This document shows, piece after piece, positions 8,061 to 16,860 of a stretch of DNA of 52,767 nt; the first letter of the stretch is position 1, and each line of letters starts with the position of its first letter. Below the pieces are notes generated by a model, which was not told the DNA's origin, ran no database searches, and saw only the letters and a list, made by a program, of their open reading frames with translations. This stretch comes from Martinezella tropici (GTDB taxonomy: Bacteria > Pseudomonadota > Alphaproteobacteria > Rhizobiales > Rhizobiaceae), in contig JUHI01000030.1 in assembly GCA_000799755.1 (NCBI GenBank), positions 1-52,767 of the forward strand. The letters run 5' to 3'. The position numbers were made by a program, and so were the translations under genes.

Positions 8061-8739
8061 GGGCGGCATTCTTGCCCACCAAAGCGTCAGTTCGCAATCC
8101 GGCAGCCCCTTCGACAGTCGATGTCATTGACAACAATCCGCCGGCGTCAGTACGCTTTATAGCCGCGTTCGGTGCACATTGAGAGCCAGGGCCGGCACAC
8201 TTTGTTCCCCGAAGCTCTCAAATTCATATGTGATCCTCTATGCTGCGAGAGAATCCCACAAGCTGCGATTTTGCGCTATCAGGAGGAGGTGCTGGGAGAG
8301 GGAGTAGGTACGACCGATTAGGAGGGCAGGATAAAAGGGCGCACATTGTGCTTCGGTCGTTCGATTGTTTTTGTTGGGTTATTTAGAGTGTGGAGCAATG
8401 TGCGCCTTGTAGCTGCAATGTGCATCTGAATGCTATGTTTCGGATTTTCTTCACCATTTTGAACATTGCCGGGTTTTAAGATGGGCGCTACGCGAGTAGG
8501 GGCAGGAGACTCGCCTCCATCCGGTCGCGGTGATTAAGCAACGGAAGCCTTGCCACCAGTGCGAGCTTTGTCTGATCGGTGACCTCGGACGGACCGGGCG
8601 CTTTGTTTTCTTCTAGATAATCGTAGCGCGATCCAGCAGTCGTCGAAGTCGCCTATGGGGCCGGTTGCTGACTATCCGGTTTGAGGCGCTCAAGATGGAA
8701 TAGCCGTCGGATGCAGTCACCGCTCGCTTTGACCTAAGG
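8061..8739. other. Intergenic region without a supported gene
   Basis: Short frames here lack ribosome binding sites and recognisable sequence. It probably holds the decayed rest of the IS element and the downstream region of the RT gene. Confidence 0.5.
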
Positions 8740-10236
8740 TCAATACGACCACGCATTCTTGATAAACAGCTCTATCTCTTCAGGCTCGATCGTCTCCTTG
8801 GTGTCGGCGGCGTCGGCAACAACGATCTTGGTAACGTCGAGCGCCTTCAGGACATCCTTCGAACCGATCCAATCGTTGTTCCACAGCGGTTCTGGCTTCC
8901 CGTTCACGATCTGGCATATTGGCTCCTCGCTGACGAACTCCAATCCCACGGCCTTTGGCTTGGTCACCCGCTGCAGCCAGATTTCAAGGTAGCCATTATA
9001 GGGGAGCCGGGACATCTTCTTGTGCACATGGCCCCACAAGGCTTCCTTTTCGGCCTGTGGGGCGACGGAGATAAGGTGGCTCAAGATGCCAGCCACGGCC
9101 GGGAACGTCCCTGGCGACACCATCGCGATATCAGTGGCAATCGCAACCTGGACGCCGAGATCGTCGGGCGTCATCTTCTGCTTGGCGATTTTGGTATGCA
9201 TTTCCCCGACCAAGCGCTTCAAGGCGCCGCTGTTCGGGAAACGGCGACCGAAAGCATGCAAGCGCATTAATTGCTTCTGGATAGTTTTCGCGTTTGCCTC
9301 GCCGAGATCCTGCAGGTCGATTCCGGCAAGCTTGTCCGGCTTGATCGACCCTTCGACGACATTGGTGGCCGTGATTGTCTTCGACTCGCCCAGCTTCATG
9401 CCAACGGTTCGCAAGGTGTCGCTGACGACTTTAAGGATTCTCTCAGCATGCTCGTCGCTGTTGGTGAAAATGCGATAGTCGTCGCGGTAACGCAGGATCC
9501 TGAAATCAGTCGGCGGACCCAGTTTTTCAGTGATCAGGCGATCGACATACCCAAGAACAATCTCGGCGATGAAATCCATCAGAACGGAGCCTTGGGGTAT
9601 GCCGTTGGTTTGTCCGTAGCGGCTCGCCTGGATATGGCCGTCGATCTGGTTGCCTAAGAGCTTTTTATCGGTCTTGCCCTTTTTCGCCGCCTCGAGCCCA
9701 TGCAGTGCCCAGGCAATGCTATGGGTATAGAGGGAGCCGTAGCAGTCCGTTACATCAGTATGCAAAATATGGGTGAAGTCCAGGGAATGGAGCAGCGAAC
9801 TCTGTTCGACCTGCTGCCACCAGTTCTGGATCTGCGCAGCCTGGTCGGACTGATTGTCAACCGACATTACCAGAGCGCTACAACAGTCGACGGCCCCGCC
9901 CTCACAACTGGCCAATTGCGCGACGATCTGCTTCCAATTGCCTTCGTCGCAGATCAAGTTGACCAGCGATACGTAGATGACCGGATGGATCAGTTCCAAA
10001 GGACGCCACGCAAACCGTCCATCCTTGTTGGAGAGAAAAATGTAATTCACGTCCGACAAATGGTCCGGATTCGAGCTTTTGACACCCCAAAAATGACCAT
10101 CCTTGAGTGCGGCTGCGACGTCCGTGATGATCGGGCCGAAATTCAGGTAATCGGGAAAGTCCCCATTGAAATAGCTTGTGTCCTTTAGAAAATGCGCCTT
10201 GGCCTCGGCTGCTGTCAGGTCGGTCAGCTTTTTCAT
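8740..10236 (-). CDS. Non-retron reverse transcriptase (unknown-group/DRT-like)
   Basis: A 498-aa RT. Motifs: ILHTDVTDCYGSLYTHSIAWALHG (Asp161; shown here in part as TDVTDCYGSLYTHSIAW), NGIPQGSVLMDFIAEIVL (211-228, motif B) and ILRYRDDYRIFTNS (Asp252 and Asp253 in YRDD). The x-YTHSIxWALHG signature is known from the unknown-group RTs that act as anti-phage defence (DRT systems). There is no retron VTG motif, no integrase and no group II intron maturase. The C-terminal ~230 residues are probably helical and are not recognised. It overlaps the upstream nuclease gene by ATGA (10233-10236), so the two are cotranslated and likely one system. I cannot assign a specific DRT class. Confidence 0.85.
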   Translation of the reverse strand: MKKLTDLTAAEAKAHFLKDTSYFNGDFPDYLNFGPIITDVAAALKDGHFWGVKSSNPDHLSDVNYIFLSNKDGRFAWRPLELIHPVIYVSLVNLICDEGNWKQIVAQLASCEGGAVDCCSALVMSVDNQSDQAAQIQNWWQQVEQSSLLHSLDFTHILHTDVTDCYGSLYTHSIAWALHGLEAAKKGKTDKKLLGNQIDGHIQASRYGQTNGIPQGSVLMDFIAEIVLGYVDRLITEKLGPPTDFRILRYRDDYRIFTNSDEHAERILKVVSDTLRTVGMKLGESKTITATNVVEGSIKPDKLAGIDLQDLGEANAKTIQKQLMRLHAFGRRFPNSGALKRLVGEMHTKIAKQKMTPDDLGVQVAIATDIAMVSPGTFPAVAGILSHLISVAPQAEKEALWGHVHKKMSRLPYNGYLEIWLQRVTKPKAVGLEFVSEEPICQIVNGKPEPLWNNDWIGSKDVLKALDVTKIVVADAADTKETIEPEEIELFIKNAWSY

Positions 10237-11099
10237 AGATCGCTTACTCGCACGTAAGGTAATCCCGTCTCGGCGGCTTTCCGGGCTTTGTCACGCAGTA
10301 GCTTGTCGAGGGATATTCCCCGCGTCAGGGCTTCATGCATGTCCAAACCATCCATGCAAATGATCCGTTTCGCGCGTCCGAAGGCAATCAAACCATCCGC
10401 TGAAAAGCCTGCGTAGCTGACAAATAGGCCCCGCGACCAATCAGATTTTTCACCGATTTTGCCCTGAAACACATGCAAGTCAGCCGCGTCCGACGGTGCA
10501 TTCTGCCATTTCGCCTCCAACAGATAAGTTTGGCCGTCCAGTTGGAAGCTCCCGTCGATCTGCTCGCCCCGATTCCTGAACGCTTTGTGTGCTTCCAACC
10601 CATAGGCGTCGAACAGGTCGTGTAAGAATTCCTCGAATGCATAGCCCCGCGGATGCGGGGCTAATGAGCCAAGATTAAGCAGACGCTTGGTGAAATCCGC
10701 AATTTTTGTAGAATCCAGCACCACGGCAGACGACGGCGGCGCAGCGGTCGTCGGTTTGTCCCACTGGCCACCAATGCTTGAGACCAAGGCCTCCATGCGG
10801 GTGTCGATATTGACCAGTGTTTCCTTTTCGCCATCCCGTTCCATAAGGGCCTGGCGGTATTCCCACAGAGCTTTGATAGCCTTAACGACGGCCGGCAGGC
10901 TTTCATTCTGGACAAAATAGCGGAAGCGCTTGGCTTTCGATCCGCCTTCGACCGAGTAACAAGGAAGGTCAATGTCGATCCCGACTTCTTCACGAAAGAA
11001 CGTTCCGAAAGTCTTGTCCGAGAAATTAAGGACGTACCCGCCAGCCATGCGGAAAACGTCGTCGAGAAGCAGCATCTGCGTGGATTTGAGGTTGGGCAT
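10233..11099 (-). CDS. PD-(D/E)XK (Mrr-like) nuclease partner of the RT
   Basis: A 288-aa, two-part protein. Residues ~1-85 (DDVFRMAGGYVLNFSDKTF...YSVEGGSKAKRFRYF) form an N-terminal module that I recall in front of various putative defence nucleases. Residues ~148-260 are a restriction-endonuclease fold: RGYAFEEFLHDLFDAYG (Glu156/157), EQIDGSF (Asp182) and YLLEAKWQ (Glu195, Lys197), the complete catalytic set. The stop codon overlaps the RT start by four bases. The likely arrangement is a nuclease whose activity or target depends on the RT or its product; this is inference from gene order. No strong ribosome binding site precedes ATG 11099. Confidence 0.82.
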   Translation of the reverse strand: MPNLKSTQMLLLDDVFRMAGGYVLNFSDKTFGTFFREEVGIDIDLPCYSVEGGSKAKRFRYFVQNESLPAVVKAIKALWEYRQALMERDGEKETLVNIDTRMEALVSSIGGQWDKPTTAAPPSSAVVLDSTKIADFTKRLLNLGSLAPHPRGYAFEEFLHDLFDAYGLEAHKAFRNRGEQIDGSFQLDGQTYLLEAKWQNAPSDAADLHVFQGKIGEKSDWSRGLFVSYAGFSADGLIAFGRAKRIICMDGLDMHEALTRGISLDKLLRDKARKAAETGLPYVRVSDL

Positions 11100-11479
11100 G
11101 CCATATCGTAGCGCTGTTGACCAGAACGGGAAACATGTTCGACTACAATCTACTGTGGGTATCTGGCATCGTGCAAGTCGGGTGCACGGTTAATGGTCTG
11201 CATAGGCAATCAGGATGTGATTGGTGTGCCCGCAAGACGGGTAAATTTTGGTTTCTTTAGACGTGGAGAACGTGGATCTCGCCGGGCTCGAACAACCGCT
11301 TTCGGGAATTTCTAACTATAGTGGCGAACGTCCGCGATGAGGGCGCGGAGCAGACCATCTTTTCAGCGTCGCCATCCGCCCCCGGACAGGCTTAGCAACC
11401 CCGACCAGCACGCCTGACCAGGGGCTGATCTCCCTGCCCTGTAGCAGCCTTTCAACCCTTGTTGCATTTACATTAGAAG
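11100..11479. other. Intergenic region upstream of the nuclease-RT operon
   Basis: No gene is supported. It should contain the promoter of the operon, but I could not pick a convincing -35/-10 pair. Confidence 0.5.
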
Positions 11480-12382
11480 TTACAAGGACATTGCGCTCCG
11501 TTGCTGTGAGAGGTTCGCAATCGAAAGCGGATTTAGCTGATCGACGCCCTTAGCGTGTGACCAGCGATGACAAGTAGGACACAGAACTGCAAGGTCAGCC
11601 AATGTTGTCTCTCGTACTCCGGCATGGATTGGATAAAGGTGATGTACATCGAACATCGTTGAATTTTCATCGGAAAAATCGCAGCTTTCGCATGCTATCC
11701 GGCCGCCATTTTCCGACCTGTTTATCTCCTTCTTGGATTTGCTAAGACGTCGATCCCGTTCGATTTCCCGCATACGCTTATAAATGCGCTCGCCTTCTTT
11801 CGATTTCGGGTTCACCTGTGGATATATAGAGCCGACATGGACTAGCTTTCCGCGATCAATAAAGCCGGAAGGAGGCAGGATTTCATGACGCCTCGCGATC
11901 TTTCGATCTTTCAACGCATTCCAGAGGATGACGATCTGCTCTGGATCTCGGCGCACTGTATCATAAGCGTTCTCCAGTATTCGACGGTCTGGAAATCCAA
12001 GGTCTTCAACGAGAAGGGGTTCGCCTTCGATTGTGTAGACCTCGGATAATACGGTAGCAATCGGCCATTGCTTCATTCGGGCTAGATTAGCTTCGTCGGT
12101 GACGAAATCGGAGGTTTTACCGTAGACGCCGGTGACCCTCATCACTTCCAACACACGACCTCGCCATTCGTCTGAAACCTCCGCTCCACCACCGATACTT
12201 ATCAGATACGGTGCGTTCAACGAGGCCTCCGCTGTCGTACGGCCCAGCATGAAGAATTTGTTGGGCTCCTTGTCAAAACCGCCGCGAGGGCCGAAGGCGA
12301 TTAAGCTGACAGTCGAGCGCCCATAGACGGCCTTGACGCCCATAAGTTGATCACTGTCAGTCACAAGTTCCTTAAATAGCAT
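11480..12382 (-). CDS. HNH endonuclease
   Basis: A 300-aa protein with a C-terminal HNH nuclease: CESC (231-234), FDVHHLYP (His247, His248) and LCPTCHRWSH (Cys268, Cys271), so a zinc-binding ββα-metal fold of the McrA type. The N-terminal ~190 residues (starting MLFKELVTDSDQLMGVKAVYG) are a separate domain, perhaps for recognition of modified DNA, but I do not recognise it. The start at 12382 has GGAGGAA six bases upstream. It is transcribed alone on the minus strand, divergent from the recombinase module. Its place in the island suggests restriction of incoming DNA. Confidence 0.85.
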   Translation of the reverse strand: MLFKELVTDSDQLMGVKAVYGRSTVSLIAFGPRGGFDKEPNKFFMLGRTTAEASLNAPYLISIGGGAEVSDEWRGRVLEVMRVTGVYGKTSDFVTDEANLARMKQWPIATVLSEVYTIEGEPLLVEDLGFPDRRILENAYDTVRRDPEQIVILWNALKDRKIARRHEILPPSGFIDRGKLVHVGSIYPQVNPKSKEGERIYKRMREIERDRRLSKSKKEINRSENGGRIACESCDFSDENSTMFDVHHLYPIHAGVRETTLADLAVLCPTCHRWSHAKGVDQLNPLSIANLSQQRSAMSL

Positions 12383-12614
12383 GGTGCTTCCTCCAACTCT
12401 GGCCTCGCAGAAGTCACACTTTCTAACCTGGAGTTGTCAACGCGTCCCTGAGCAAAGGCAGCGGATTCTTATAGGATCAGCACTATCTGAAAACGTGGAC
12501 CGCCGAATGCAAGTCTTTGCGCGCCAGGGTTCTGCGAGTGGATTTTTGGCTTTGCAATCTGACTGTACTGCCGCTTCATGCCTACTTGTCTCAGGAAATT
12601 TGCGGGGTAGCCGT

Positions 12615-12842
12615 ATGGAAGACGACCGGGAAAAGCTACCGGGAGGAAGGGTATTGGCCAACGATAATCAGTCTCGGCCGGTAGAGGAAGAGGGCGGCGA
12701 TGCCCTGGAGCCTACGAAACGGTTGGAGAGAGTGGTGTTCGATATTGCTCGGCTGATTGGCAGGCAACTGGCCCGTGAGGAGTTCGAACGGATACGAGCT
12801 AGCAATGACAATCAGCGAGGTGACCCGGCACGTAAGAGCTAA
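12615..12842 (+). CDS. Small protein of the recombinase module
   Basis: A 75-aa protein starting MEDDREKLPGGRVLANDNQ. Its C-terminal half (RVVFDIARLIGRQLAREEFERI) resembles the small protein just upstream of the second recombinase (16603-16860: LVNLVRLLARQAARDFV). That recurrence next to large serine recombinases is the main evidence that it is real. It may be an accessory or directionality factor; this is not established. Confidence 0.65.
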   Translation: MEDDREKLPGGRVLANDNQSRPVEEEGGDALEPTKRLERVVFDIARLIGRQLAREEFERIRASNDNQRGDPARKS

Positions 12843-12943
12843 GCATGAGCTGTGGCTCACACGTTGCCTATTGGGAACAAATGTGAAACATTTCTGTGGG
12901 GTCCGGAGATGGTCACCGGAATTTACTGGGGAAATGCGTGGAA

Positions 12944-13156
12944 ATGGCAAAGGCAGCTCGAAACATTTTGATCGAGAAGAGGCGCCAGGAAGGCGCGACG
13001 ATGAAATCCATCGCTTTGGAGTTCAACATTTCCGTTTCCCGCGTTCAGCAGGTTCTCGCGATTCGCGAAAGGAATCGCAGGAAAATTGCACGCCGTCTCG
13101 AAGCACCGCTGCGACGCGTTACTTTTCCCGTTGGCGGTGAAGAGCCAGACGTTTAA
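12944..13156 (+). CDS. Small HTH protein of the recombinase module
   Basis: A 70-aa basic protein starting MAKAARNILIEKRRQEGATM, with a helix-turn-helix-like segment (MKSIALEFNISVSRVQQVLAI, about residues 20-40) similar to sigma-factor region 4 or recombinase HTHs. It ends 11 bases before the recombinase start, so the two are likely co-transcribed. It probably binds the element's DNA as a regulator or recombination accessory. Confidence 0.7.
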   Translation: MAKAARNILIEKRRQEGATMKSIALEFNISVSRVQQVLAIRERNRRKIARRLEAPLRRVTFPVGGEEPDV

Positions 13157-13167
13157 GGAGGTTTCCC

Positions 13168-15522
13168 ATGATCCGCGCCGCGCTTTATGCTCGCTATTCC
13201 GACGACAAGCAGAGTGAGGCATCGATAGAGGACCAGTTCCGGCTTTGCCGTGAGCATGCCCTCCGGGAACGCTGGGAGATCGCCGGATCCTATGAGGATG
13301 CGGCCATATCGGGAGCCAGTACGGTCTTGCGGCGTGGTATTCAGCGGCTTATCCGTGATGCCCAACGTGGCGAGTTCACTATCGTCGTAGCCGAAGCATT
13401 GGACCGCATCAGTCGCGATCAAGCGGACGTGGCGACGCTCTACAAGCATTTGAAGTTTGCCGGCATCACCATCGTCACGCTTGCCGAAGGGGAGATCTCG
13501 GAACTGCATGTTGGTCTTAAGGGCACGATGAATGCCCTGTTCCTGAAAGACCTTGCGATGAAGACCCATCGCGGCCTGCGGGGCAGGGTAGAGAAGGGCA
13601 AAGCCGGTGGCGGCCTTTGCTATGGCTACAAGGTCGTTCGGAAGTTCGACGTCAATGGCGAACCGATCCGGGGCGATCGGGAAATCATTCCCCATGAGGC
13701 CGACACCATCCGCCGTATCTTTCGTGAGTTCGCATCCGGCAAAAGCCCAAAGGCCATTGCTATCGATCTCAATAATGGGGGCATACCCGGCCCGCTTGGT
13801 CGCGCATGGGGCGACACCAGCATTCGTGGCCATGTCTCACGCGGCACAGGCATACTCAACAATGAGCTTTATACCGGCGTTCTCGTCTGGAACCGCCAGC
13901 GCTTCCTGAAAGACCCAAGCACCGGCAAGCGGGTATCGCGCCCCAACCCGGAAAGCCAATGGATCAGGACCGAGGTACCGCATCTCAAAATCGTAGACGA
14001 CGATCTGTGGAATGCCGCCCGCGCCCGACAGACGCAAATCTCCGCCCTCTTCGGGCCGAACCCAGCCAATACCCGTGAAGGACGGATGAAGCGTCTTCAC
14101 CTAGCGAACCGTCCCACCGCTCTTCTGAGCGGCCTTCTCACCTGCGGATGCTGCGGCGGCAAGTTCGGGATCATAGTCCCGAACCGCTATGCCTGCCTCA
14201 ATCACCACCGGCGCGGCACCTGCGAGAATGGCCATTCTATCACCCGTGACAAGATCGAAGCGCGTGTTCTTGCCGGCCTCAAGGATCGCCTTGTTTCCGC
14301 CGAGGCAGTCACCGAAGCCGTGCGTGCCTATGCCGAGGAAATGAACCGGCTGAACCACGACCGGCGAGCGCAGGCGGCAACCGACCAAAAGGCGCTTCAA
14401 AAGATCGAGCGTGCCATTGCCGGGATCATGGCGGCGATCGAGGACGGCATGTATCAGCCGTCGATGAAGGCACGCATGGATGATCTTGAACGGCAGAAGG
14501 TGGAGATCATGGCCCGTCAGCGGGAAGCACCAGCAGACATTCCCGATGTGCATCCGAATATCGCCAATCTCTACCGCCGTCGCGTCGAGCGTCTAACAGA
14601 GGCGCTCAACGACCCGGATGGCGGACGTCAGGCAGCAGAGGCCTTACGTTCGCTAATCGGCGACATCGTCCTCACGCCCGGTGGTAAGCGTGGGGAGGTT
14701 CACGCCACTCTGTGCGGCGAGTTGTTCGGTATTCTCGACTTCGTCAGGAGCGAGGAAAGTCGAAGTCCTGGCGAAACTATGCCAGCGGCAATAGCGCGCC
14801 CCCGCAACCAACGATTCTTGCGATACCAGCAAAGGCGATCCGGAAGGGTCGCCTTTTGCGTTTCGCAGCGGTCGGGTGTTGCGCCCTCCCGCAACCAACG
14901 ATCCCGGCGATTCCGAATTTTCGGGATCGCCGGTTCCGTTCCGCAGGGATCGGGTGTTGCGTGTCCCCGCAACCAACGATTCTTGCGAAAGCAAGGCACC
15001 CAAAACCCCCGCCTCCGAAAGGACGGCGGGGTTTTTCTTGTTCGCTGCAAACCGCAGGATCGCGGCCAGGTCGCCGCGCAGCACGATCGCCAGCTCGGCC
15101 TCGTCGGGCACAAGCGTTACCTGATCGATCAGCGTCCGGAAAACCTCTGCAGCCTCGGCTTTGCCATCCTCGTTCTGCAGGCTCTCATAGAGCACCCCGA
15201 TCCGCTGGCGGTAGATCTCCGCCATGTTCGGATGCAGGAGGGGCGGAGGCTCTTCAGCGTTCGCCAGCAGCTCGGTCAGTTCTGCCTTACGGGCTTCAAG
15301 ACCCCCAATCTTGTCCTTGAGCTGAACGCCGGGCACACCATCCAGAATGGCTTGAATCGCTCGATCCAAGTCCCGCTGGACGCGTTCCAACTCTTTGCGC
15401 TGACCGATGATGTCTGCGCTACGCTCAATCCTCAGCCGGTTCACCTCGCGGGTGAACTCGTCACAGAATTCCTTGAACAGTTCGGGCTCCATCAGATGCG
15501 TCCGGAGGCCGCTGAGCACTGA
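13168..15522 (+). CDS. Large serine recombinase (integrase) with a read-through tail
   Basis: The N-terminal resolvase domain (IRAALYARYSDDKQ, catalytic Ser11; SGASTVLRRGIQRLIRDA; ALDRISRDQ) is followed by the recombinase domain (GGGLCYGYKVV...ILNNELYTG), a zinc ribbon (CGCCGGKFG...CLNHHRRGTC) and a coiled-coil segment (about residues 380-460). It should catalyse integration and excision of the element. AAGGAGG lies just before ATG 13168. Homology ends near 14,760 (about residue 530). The frame then runs on for ~250 residues through the att-like repeats and antisense to the opposing recombinase. The natural C-terminus has therefore probably been replaced at the att junction; the tail is unlikely to be meaningful. 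Confidence 0.88.
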   Translation: MIRAALYARYSDDKQSEASIEDQFRLCREHALRERWEIAGSYEDAAISGASTVLRRGIQRLIRDAQRGEFTIVVAEALDRISRDQADVATLYKHLKFAGITIVTLAEGEISELHVGLKGTMNALFLKDLAMKTHRGLRGRVEKGKAGGGLCYGYKVVRKFDVNGEPIRGDREIIPHEADTIRRIFREFASGKSPKAIAIDLNNGGIPGPLGRAWGDTSIRGHVSRGTGILNNELYTGVLVWNRQRFLKDPSTGKRVSRPNPESQWIRTEVPHLKIVDDDLWNAARARQTQISALFGPNPANTREGRMKRLHLANRPTALLSGLLTCGCCGGKFGIIVPNRYACLNHHRRGTCENGHSITRDKIEARVLAGLKDRLVSAEAVTEAVRAYAEEMNRLNHDRRAQAATDQKALQKIERAIAGIMAAIEDGMYQPSMKARMDDLERQKVEIMARQREAPADIPDVHPNIANLYRRRVERLTEALNDPDGGRQAAEALRSLIGDIVLTPGGKRGEVHATLCGELFGILDFVRSEESRSPGETMPAAIARPRNQRFLRYQQRRSGRVAFCVSQRSGVAPSRNQRSRRFRIFGIAGSVPQGSGVACPRNQRFLRKQGTQNPRLRKDGGVFLVRCKPQDRGQVAAQHDRQLGLVGHKRYLIDQRPENLCSLGFAILVLQALIEHPDPLAVDLRHVRMQEGRRLFSVRQQLGQFCLTGFKTPNLVLELNAGHTIQNGLNRSIQVPLDAFQLFALTDDVCATLNPQPVHLAGELVTEFLEQFGLHQMRPEAAEH

Positions 15523-16590
15523 GGCTTCAAGGGCGTCTCGCCTGATATTCAAGCGGTTGTCGCAGGTGCCCTTGTTCCGCGACGTCGCGCAGCCGAGCAG
15601 ATCCTTGGAGATCATTGTGTAACCGCCACCACAGCAACCGCACTTCACAAGGCCGGCAAACAGGTGCTTTGGACGTCGCCGTTCGTTCAGTGCATTCTCG
15701 CCAAGCTCGGACGTCTCATAGGCGAGGGATTGCTGACGTGCCTTCACCGCATCCCAGACTTCCTGGTCGATGATGCGCATCTTCGGCACTTCCTGAATCG
15801 CCCACTCGGATTCGGGATTGAGGCGTGACACCCGCTTGCCCGTGTCCGGGTCTTTCAGATAGCGGAGGCGGTTCCAGACGAGGCGTCCGACGTAAAGTTC
15901 GTTGTTGAGGATGCCGACGCCGCGCTTCGGGTTGCCATGGATCGTCGATGGCCCCCACTCGGCGCCCTGCGGCCCAGGCACGCCTTGCTTGTTCAGCTCA
16001 AAGGCGATGGCGCGCGACGACTTGCCGGCGATGTAGTCCGCGAAGATACGGCGGACGGTGGCGGCCTCGGCCTCGTTGATCGTTCGGTCGCCGCGGATCG
16101 GTTCACCATTCGATGCGAACTGCTTCACCACGTCATAGCCGAAGCACAGCCCGCCACCGGACTTGCCGTCCTCGACGCGGCCACGCAGCCCGCGGCGCGT
16201 CTTGTCGGCCAGGTCTTTCAGGAAGAGGGCGTTCATCGTCCCCTTGAGGCCGACATGCAGATGCGTCACGTCGCCTTCCGACAGCGTGACGATACGCACG
16301 CCGCCGAAGGCCATGCGCTTGAACAGTCCAGCGATATCCTCTTGGTCGCGGCTCAGGCGATCCATCGCCTCTGCAAGTACGACGACGAATTTGCCACGCA
16401 TCGCATCGCTGATCAGCTCCTGAATGCCGGGTCGCAGCAGCGACGCGCCGGATATCGCCCGGTCGGTATAGCTATCGACGACCGTCCAGCCTTGCTTTTC
16501 TGCATGCAGGCGGCAGACCCGCAACTGATCCTCGATCGAGGCGTCTCGCTGATTGTCCGATGAGTAGCGAGCGTAGAGCGCGACCTTCAT
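14653..16590 (-). CDS. Large serine recombinase, second element
   Basis: A 645-aa enzyme starting at ATG 16590 with AAGGAGG upstream. Resolvase domain: KVALYARYSSDNQ (catalytic Ser10), ISGASLLRPGIQELI, AMDRLSRDQ. Recombinase domain: GGGLCFGYDVV, GILNNELYVGRLVW. Zinc ribbon: CGCCGGGYTMI...CATSRNKGTCDN, then a coiled coil. Family length is usually ~550 residues; the last ~100 residues include three repeats of SLVAGxRNTR-type sequence, which is the att-repeat DNA translated. The gene end is thus fused to attachment sites, and its tail may have changed at integration. It is convergent with the 13168 recombinase and intact, unlike its copy at 36165-37946. Confidence 0.9.
   Translation of the reverse strand: MKVALYARYSSDNQRDASIEDQLRVCRLHAEKQGWTVVDSYTDRAISGASLLRPGIQELISDAMRGKFVVVLAEAMDRLSRDQEDIAGLFKRMAFGGVRIVTLSEGDVTHLHVGLKGTMNALFLKDLADKTRRGLRGRVEDGKSGGGLCFGYDVVKQFASNGEPIRGDRTINEAEAATVRRIFADYIAGKSSRAIAFELNKQGVPGPQGAEWGPSTIHGNPKRGVGILNNELYVGRLVWNRLRYLKDPDTGKRVSRLNPESEWAIQEVPKMRIIDQEVWDAVKARQQSLAYETSELGENALNERRRPKHLFAGLVKCGCCGGGYTMISKDLLGCATSRNKGTCDNRLNIRRDALEASVLSGLRTHLMEPELFKEFCDEFTREVNRLRIERSADIIGQRKELERVQRDLDRAIQAILDGVPGVQLKDKIGGLEARKAELTELLANAEEPPPLLHPNMAEIYRQRIGVLYESLQNEDGKAEAAEVFRTLIDQVTLVPDEAELAIVLRGDLAAILRFAANKKNPAVLSEAGVLGALLSQESLVAGTRNTRSLRNGTGDPENSESPGSLVAGGRNTRPLRNAKGDPSGSPLLVSQESLVAGARYCRWHSFARTSTFLAPDEVENTEQLAAQSGVNLPTLTTGREDDVAD
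14798..14988 (+). repeat. Three tandem att-like sites between convergent recombinases
   Basis: CCCGCAACCAACGAT occurs at 14801-14815, 14888-14902 and 14966-14980. In the second and third copies it is preceded by TCGGGTGTTGCG, giving a dyad TTGCG-6 nt-CGCAA with outer ATCG/CGAT arms. The first copy carries the exact 13-base tRNA-fMet end (14798-14810). Units are about 78-87 bases apart, and a hairpin follows each site. The arrangement fits serine-recombinase attachment sites left by successive insertions at a tRNA end. Confidence 0.65.
14834..14857 (+). terminator. Rho-independent terminator after the first att copy
   Basis: GGCGATCC-ggaa-GGGTCGCC followed by TTTT. By position, about 24 bases after the CCA of a tRNA-end sequence, it looks like a displaced rrn operon terminator. 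A similar hairpin without a T-run (GGCGATTCC...GGGATCGCC) follows the second copy at about 14907-14931. Confidence 0.65.
15002..15036. terminator. Bidirectional terminator hairpin after the third att copy
   Basis: AAAACCCCCGCC, an 11-base loop region, then GGCGGGGTTTTT. A-runs on one side and T-runs on the other allow function in both directions. It lies inside the extended 3' end of the 14653-16590 gene. Confidence 0.65.
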
Positions 16591-16602
16591 GAGGAGACCT
16601 CC

Positions 16603-16860
16603 TTACTCCGGGAGGCGGTCTCGCGTCCGGTTGTCTGTTTCGACTTGAACGAAGTCCCGCGCGGCCTGTCGCGCCAGCAGCCGGACCAAGTTGACGAGGC
16701 GTGGATCGGGCTTCGACGACGCAGAGGCAGCCGGTTCGCGGGCCACGTCGGCGACCACACGAAGCTTGTCGGCTGTTGTACGTCTTGGTCGCGCCACGAT
16801 CGCGTCCTTGTCCTCGCGCGGAAAACTCCGCTTCGAGACAAAGATGCCAAGTGACGGCAC
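16603..16860 (-). CDS. Small protein preceding the recombinase
   Basis: An 85-aa product from a GTG at 16860, ending 12 bases before the recombinase start. The C-terminal half (DPRLVNLVRLLARQAARDFVQ) is like that of the small gene at 12615-12842; the N-terminal half is basic and low in recognisable structure. It is probably co-transcribed with the recombinase as an accessory factor. Overlapping frames on both strands are shadows. Confidence 0.6.
   Translation of the reverse strand: MPSLGIFVSKRSFPREDKDAIVARPRRTTADKLRVVADVAREPAASASSKPDPRLVNLVRLLARQAARDFVQVETDNRTRDRLPE

Noticed and set aside
7376..8130. Overlapping plus-strand frames of 183 and 139 aa
   Set aside because: No ribosome binding sites or recognisable sequence; the minus strand of the same DNA shows a decayed IS gene instead.
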